A stretch of DNA of 64,000 nucleotides. Source: Desulfobacterales bacterium (GTDB lineage: Bacteria; Desulfobacterota; Desulfobacteria; Desulfobacterales; JAFDDL01). Where the stretch lies: NCBI GenBank assembly GCA_034003325.1, contig JAVEYW010000007.1:62001-126000 (forward strand), read 5' to 3'. Positions 62,401 to 64,000 of the stretch are shown one piece after another. Made by a program: the position numbers and the translations under genes. Within the stretch, counting starts at the first letter, position 1. The number at the start of each line of letters is the position of its first letter. The notes under the pieces were generated by a model. It saw nothing but the letters and a program-made list of their open reading frames with translations. It made no database searches and was not told the origin of the DNA.

Positions 62401-62430
62401 AGCAAGACCAAGAGCCAGAAAAAACGGTAA
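59428..62430 (+). CDS. MMPL/RND transporter with N-terminal TPR domain
   Basis: 1000 residues from GTG 59428. The first 230 hold tetratricopeptide repeats ('EAELYLQQGLLDEARRIF', 'GFYDEAIDEFRHAAAQQAEMVGECYEHIGLALLGKGELENGVHMLRQAI'). A typical MMPL/RND permease follows, with twelve helices in two halves, large periplasmic loops ('FNDEFFIVAFENDAVF'-like), 'SLALCDTVHIFSH' and 'GIAVDDTIHFLSEYQRKR' with the charged residues of proton-driven RND lipid exporters. The soluble TPR head facing the cytoplasm is unusual. With the LolA-like and barrel genes it should form a trans-envelope lipid or hydrophobic export route. Confidence 0.9.
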   Translation: MTDAMPGITPSKDSSDKFQQHLKEAELYLQQGLLDEARRIFSSLHQKLKEELDAAEAGQKLRPSGREKLVNSVRSLEVRLREIDQKKAAFLDSAGGPVKKIEADLTAENILQRGILLQGLGFYDEAIDEFRHAAAQQAEMVGECYEHIGLALLGKGELENGVHMLRQAIDLEADQSDSQIRIYEKIADAYESMGNKQKAIGVYRELISLDAHYARALQKIDQLSAELRRSPLELATICRYPKWFLIASILVALFFMAFIPSVKTVDNIDYFVLEQHPDTLFYNHIKSVFGNDEFFIVAFENDAVFSTQCLTAIKNITEKIESLEEVEEVISLANVEDIVGGADYFETGKFFEEIPEDASELAVLGNRATGNPLYVKNLISTDGRSAAIIVRPHDRPQDEGLRKRLVEKTEAILKPYETEIGRFYLSGGTITNLRLSQYLKKDMAIFMPATYLLITLAIWMFYRKVVLTLLAVLNISVCVGATFGLMGLTGVTENNITSIVIPLVMSLALCDTVHIFSHLDITLLDRFQNEKEALAHILNRVGLPCFLTTLTTAVGFFSLAVSEIQPIKEFAWIASAGMVFEFMFSFFFLPPLLLLFHPRRIYSAHEEGTRMTAFLKMLHAILVKYNRWVLLFSAVIVIGAIVMIPRVRVETNLIEFFKEKSPVRVALDFIEKRLAGIETMDISFKADDPDAFKYPANLLVIEKVQRYVDGLKGVDKSLSFVDFMKDMNQSFHSENPDFYRIPESLELVSQYLLLYDSEDISDYVNSSYDHARLTLRLSVHSSSAQKQLMKKISDFINETDKHGIDIRITGSTVNFIHIIEALVSSQVSSLGLATLVISVIMLIVFRSVSLAALSLVPNLFPILLNFGIMGATGIALDTGTAIIAAVALGIAVDDTIHFLSEYQRKRAQGIALPAALEDTIMQKGHAIIASSLILSLGFGVLVLSSFAPIVNFGMLCAIIMVTAMIGDIIVLPAIILLKKNRGQANNTLILLSKTKSQKKR

Positions 62431-62580
62431 GTTTAAAAATTCCAAGTCCCTTATTGATGGCCGCCCCCTTTTTTTCACTGGAAAAGCTAAAATGATACCT
62501 GCTTGCCCAATCGAGCCACCAAAGCGCTTCTGTAGCTCAAAACCAATTGGGTTTATAGTAATACAAACCGAATCCCCCCA

Positions 62581-63342
62581 TTACAGCACCCGCTCCCACA
62601 ACGTTGCCTGACTGATCGTGTGTTGAAATTTTCGAGCGGTCTCCCGAATGACAAATTCAATATCCTTTGGTGTCCCGAGCATTTTGAAATGAGGTTGCAG
62701 CAAGCCACGCAACCCTTGAAGGGTCGTATAAGGCTCGCCGTTCTTTTTGAAACCGCCGATCCAGTTGTCCCGCCGGGTAAATTCCTCAAGCCAGGTATAG
62801 GGAGAGGTGAGCACCAGCAGCCCGCCCGGGTTGAGCCGTTCATGAATGGTGGCCAATAATTTTCCGGGATCATAGAGCCGATCGATCAAATTAGCCGCGA
62901 GAATCAGGTCATAATTAGTAAACTGTGGGTTCAGGTTGATCGCGTCCGCCTGAAAAAATTCCACCCGGCCGGCAAAAGAATCAAGTCCCAAGTCGGATAA
63001 CCGTTTCTCATGGTAGGAGAACAGCTCGCCTTCTTCCGCCAATGCGTAATGGATCACCCCCTTTTCCCGAAGCTGAACCGCGATTTGAATAAACCGCGCT
63101 GAAAAATCCAGCCCCGTGACGAACGCAAAGGTTTTGGCCAGCTCAAAACTCGCCCGTCCCACGGCGCATCCCAGATCCAGCGCGCGTTTCATGGGGCGGC
63201 CCGTCATAAAGGAAAGTGTATGGGTAACGCAACGGACGGAAAAATTCCCCGTGCCAAAATGGGGAACACCGTAATGCGCATCACAGTACTGGGCAAGCGC
63301 CGAATCGGTTTCGTAAATGGCTGCGGGCGACAAGGCATTCAA
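62581..63342 (-). CDS. 4-mercaptohistidine N1-methyltransferase-like (OvoA C-terminal type)
   Basis: 253 residues: 'IYETDSALAQYCDAHYG' start, then class I SAM motif 'ALDLGCAVGRASFELAKTF', 'VTGLDFSARFIQIA', 'LIDRLYDPGKLL', and the family-typical end 'TSPYTWLEEFTRRDNWIGGF', 'VIRETARKFQHTISQATLWER'. This is the stand-alone form of the OvoA C-terminal domain, which N-methylates 4-mercaptohistidine in ovothiol synthesis. The sulfoxide-synthase half is not in the window, so it may be elsewhere or the substrate may differ. Divergent from the KAS III gene. Confidence 0.85.
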   Translation of the reverse strand: MNALSPAAIYETDSALAQYCDAHYGVPHFGTGNFSVRCVTHTLSFMTGRPMKRALDLGCAVGRASFELAKTFAFVTGLDFSARFIQIAVQLREKGVIHYALAEEGELFSYHEKRLSDLGLDSFAGRVEFFQADAINLNPQFTNYDLILAANLIDRLYDPGKLLATIHERLNPGGLLVLTSPYTWLEEFTRRDNWIGGFKKNGEPYTTLQGLRGLLQPHFKMLGTPKDIEFVIRETARKFQHTISQATLWERVL

Positions 63343-63631
63343 TGACGCTTCCTCCTTGAACGGAATCTGGGCTAAATGGTTTCCTGCTTATCTTCGGCCG
63401 TTCCAGAATTCAGAATGATGATAAGCTAGTTTTGAATATCCATGCTTTCTCCCGGGCGCGTTGGCATGTTAATAACGCAATACATCAGAGATGGACCCGT
63501 ATCAATATGGAATCGCGCCAATGCCGATGCAACCGAATTCCGCGTTTTTTTAATTCCGCTTCCTCTTGTGAACGCAACGATAATTCGATATATTGGCGCA
63601 ATTTTCAATTTAAGGAGAAAACGGTTTTCAT

Positions 63632-64000
63632 ATGGCAAACTCAATTATCACCGCCACGGGATCCTATATCCCCGATAGAAAGGTTCCGAACCAGCACTTT
63701 CTCAATCACGAATTCTATGACGAGAAAGGCGAAAGGATAGCCAAACCAACGCCCGAGGTCGTCACAAAATTACAGGAAATTACCGGTATTCAGGAACGTC
63801 GCATCGCTCCGGATGATCTGAACACGTCCGATATCGCCACATTGGCCGCGGAAAAAGCGCTGGCCAACATGGATCGCGAAACGCTTGATTATATCATTGT
63901 CGCACAAAATTTTGGGGATGTGTCTCTTGCTTTTCGTCAAACGGACATGGTCCCCTGCATCGCGGCCCGGGTAAAACACAATCTGCGAATTAAAAACCCC
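63632..64000 (+). CDS. 3-oxoacyl-ACP synthase III-like, 3' end outside window
   Basis: 123 codons, open to the right edge, starting MANSIITATGSYIPDRKVPNQHFL with AAGGAG upstream. The KAS III N-terminal pattern is clear: 'KLQEITGIQERRIAPDDLNTSDIATLAAEKAL', 'LDYIIVAQNFGD', and the truncated 'CIAARVKHNLRIKNP'. Only the region before the catalytic Cys is visible, so activity cannot be judged. It may be FabH or a KAS III-type condensing enzyme for a specialised acyl product. Confidence 0.88.
   Translation, partial: MANSIITATGSYIPDRKVPNQHFLNHEFYDEKGERIAKPTPEVVTKLQEITGIQERRIAPDDLNTSDIATLAAEKALANMDRETLDYIIVAQNFGDVSLAFRQTDMVPCIAARVKHNLRIKNP

Overview
The window looks like a chromosomal segment of a strictly anaerobic sulfate-reducer-type bacterium of the Desulfobacterota (Desulfobacterales-like). 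This is inferred from the gene families, not from a search. The evidence is a cytoplasmic [NiFe] hydrogenase wired to a PAS histidine kinase, a probable selenoprotein, a TtpC-type TonB system with Ni/Co ECF uptake, PEP-CTERM material, B12-binding radical SAM and ovothiol-type genes, and many intergenic heptad/octad and REP-like repeats. No tRNA, rRNA or CRISPR array was seen.

Layout. 1-3.8 kb: a decayed integron read on the minus strand, with a truncated tyrosine integrase and at least four cassettes (methyltransferase, lipocalin, DUF2254, DUF1566) of clearly different base composition, separated by attC-like sites. 4.0-19.7 kb: a minus-strand Ni/Co acquisition region. It holds an ECF transporter (NikM/CbiM, CbiQ, His-tailed double CbiO) behind a structured attenuator-like leader, a TonB2-like energizer (DUF3450, TtpC-like, ExbB, ExbD, TonB, TPR), a TonB-dependent receptor, the periplasmic NikK- and NikL-like proteins, an amino-acid permease and an exported CbiF-like tetrapyrrole methylase. 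19.8-24.1 kb: class II aldolase plus mtnA (5'-methylthio/5'-deoxy-nucleoside salvage), a radical SAM gene, and a HepT/MntA toxin-antitoxin pair between direct repeats. 24.3-25.3 kb: rplM-rpsI. 25.3-30.5 kb: hydrogenase small and large subunits, PAS kinase and receiver protein, a likely H2-sensing unit. 30.8-46.8 kb: housekeeping genes (serC, ilvD, dusB, queF, polA, priA), a receiver-adenylate cyclase, and a DUF1573 gene with an in-frame TGA at a conserved Cys position. 46.9-51.4 kb: small membrane protein, FeeM-like N-acyl amino acid synthase, HDOD protein and ThiF-nitroreductase fusion. 51.9-56.3 kb: a visibly AT-richer block with a dead RAYT transposase, a PEP-CTERM protein behind a sigma-54 promoter, an acyltransferase and a glycosyltransferase. 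56.5-62.4 kb: LolA-like protein, AMIN/beta-barrel protein and TPR-MMPL exporter. The end holds an OvoA-C-terminal-like methyltransferase and the start of a KAS III-type synthase.

Together the genes suggest heavy nickel use: dedicated outer- and inner-membrane Ni/Co uptake and H2 sensing by a [NiFe] protein. The strongest candidates for something not yet described are the exported CbiF-like enzyme inside the metal locus, the nikM leader with a possible pseudoknot and terminator, the Cys-to-Asp hydrogenase sensor with its two-component partners, the DUF1573 selenoprotein, and the FeeM/ThiF-nitroreductase cluster.
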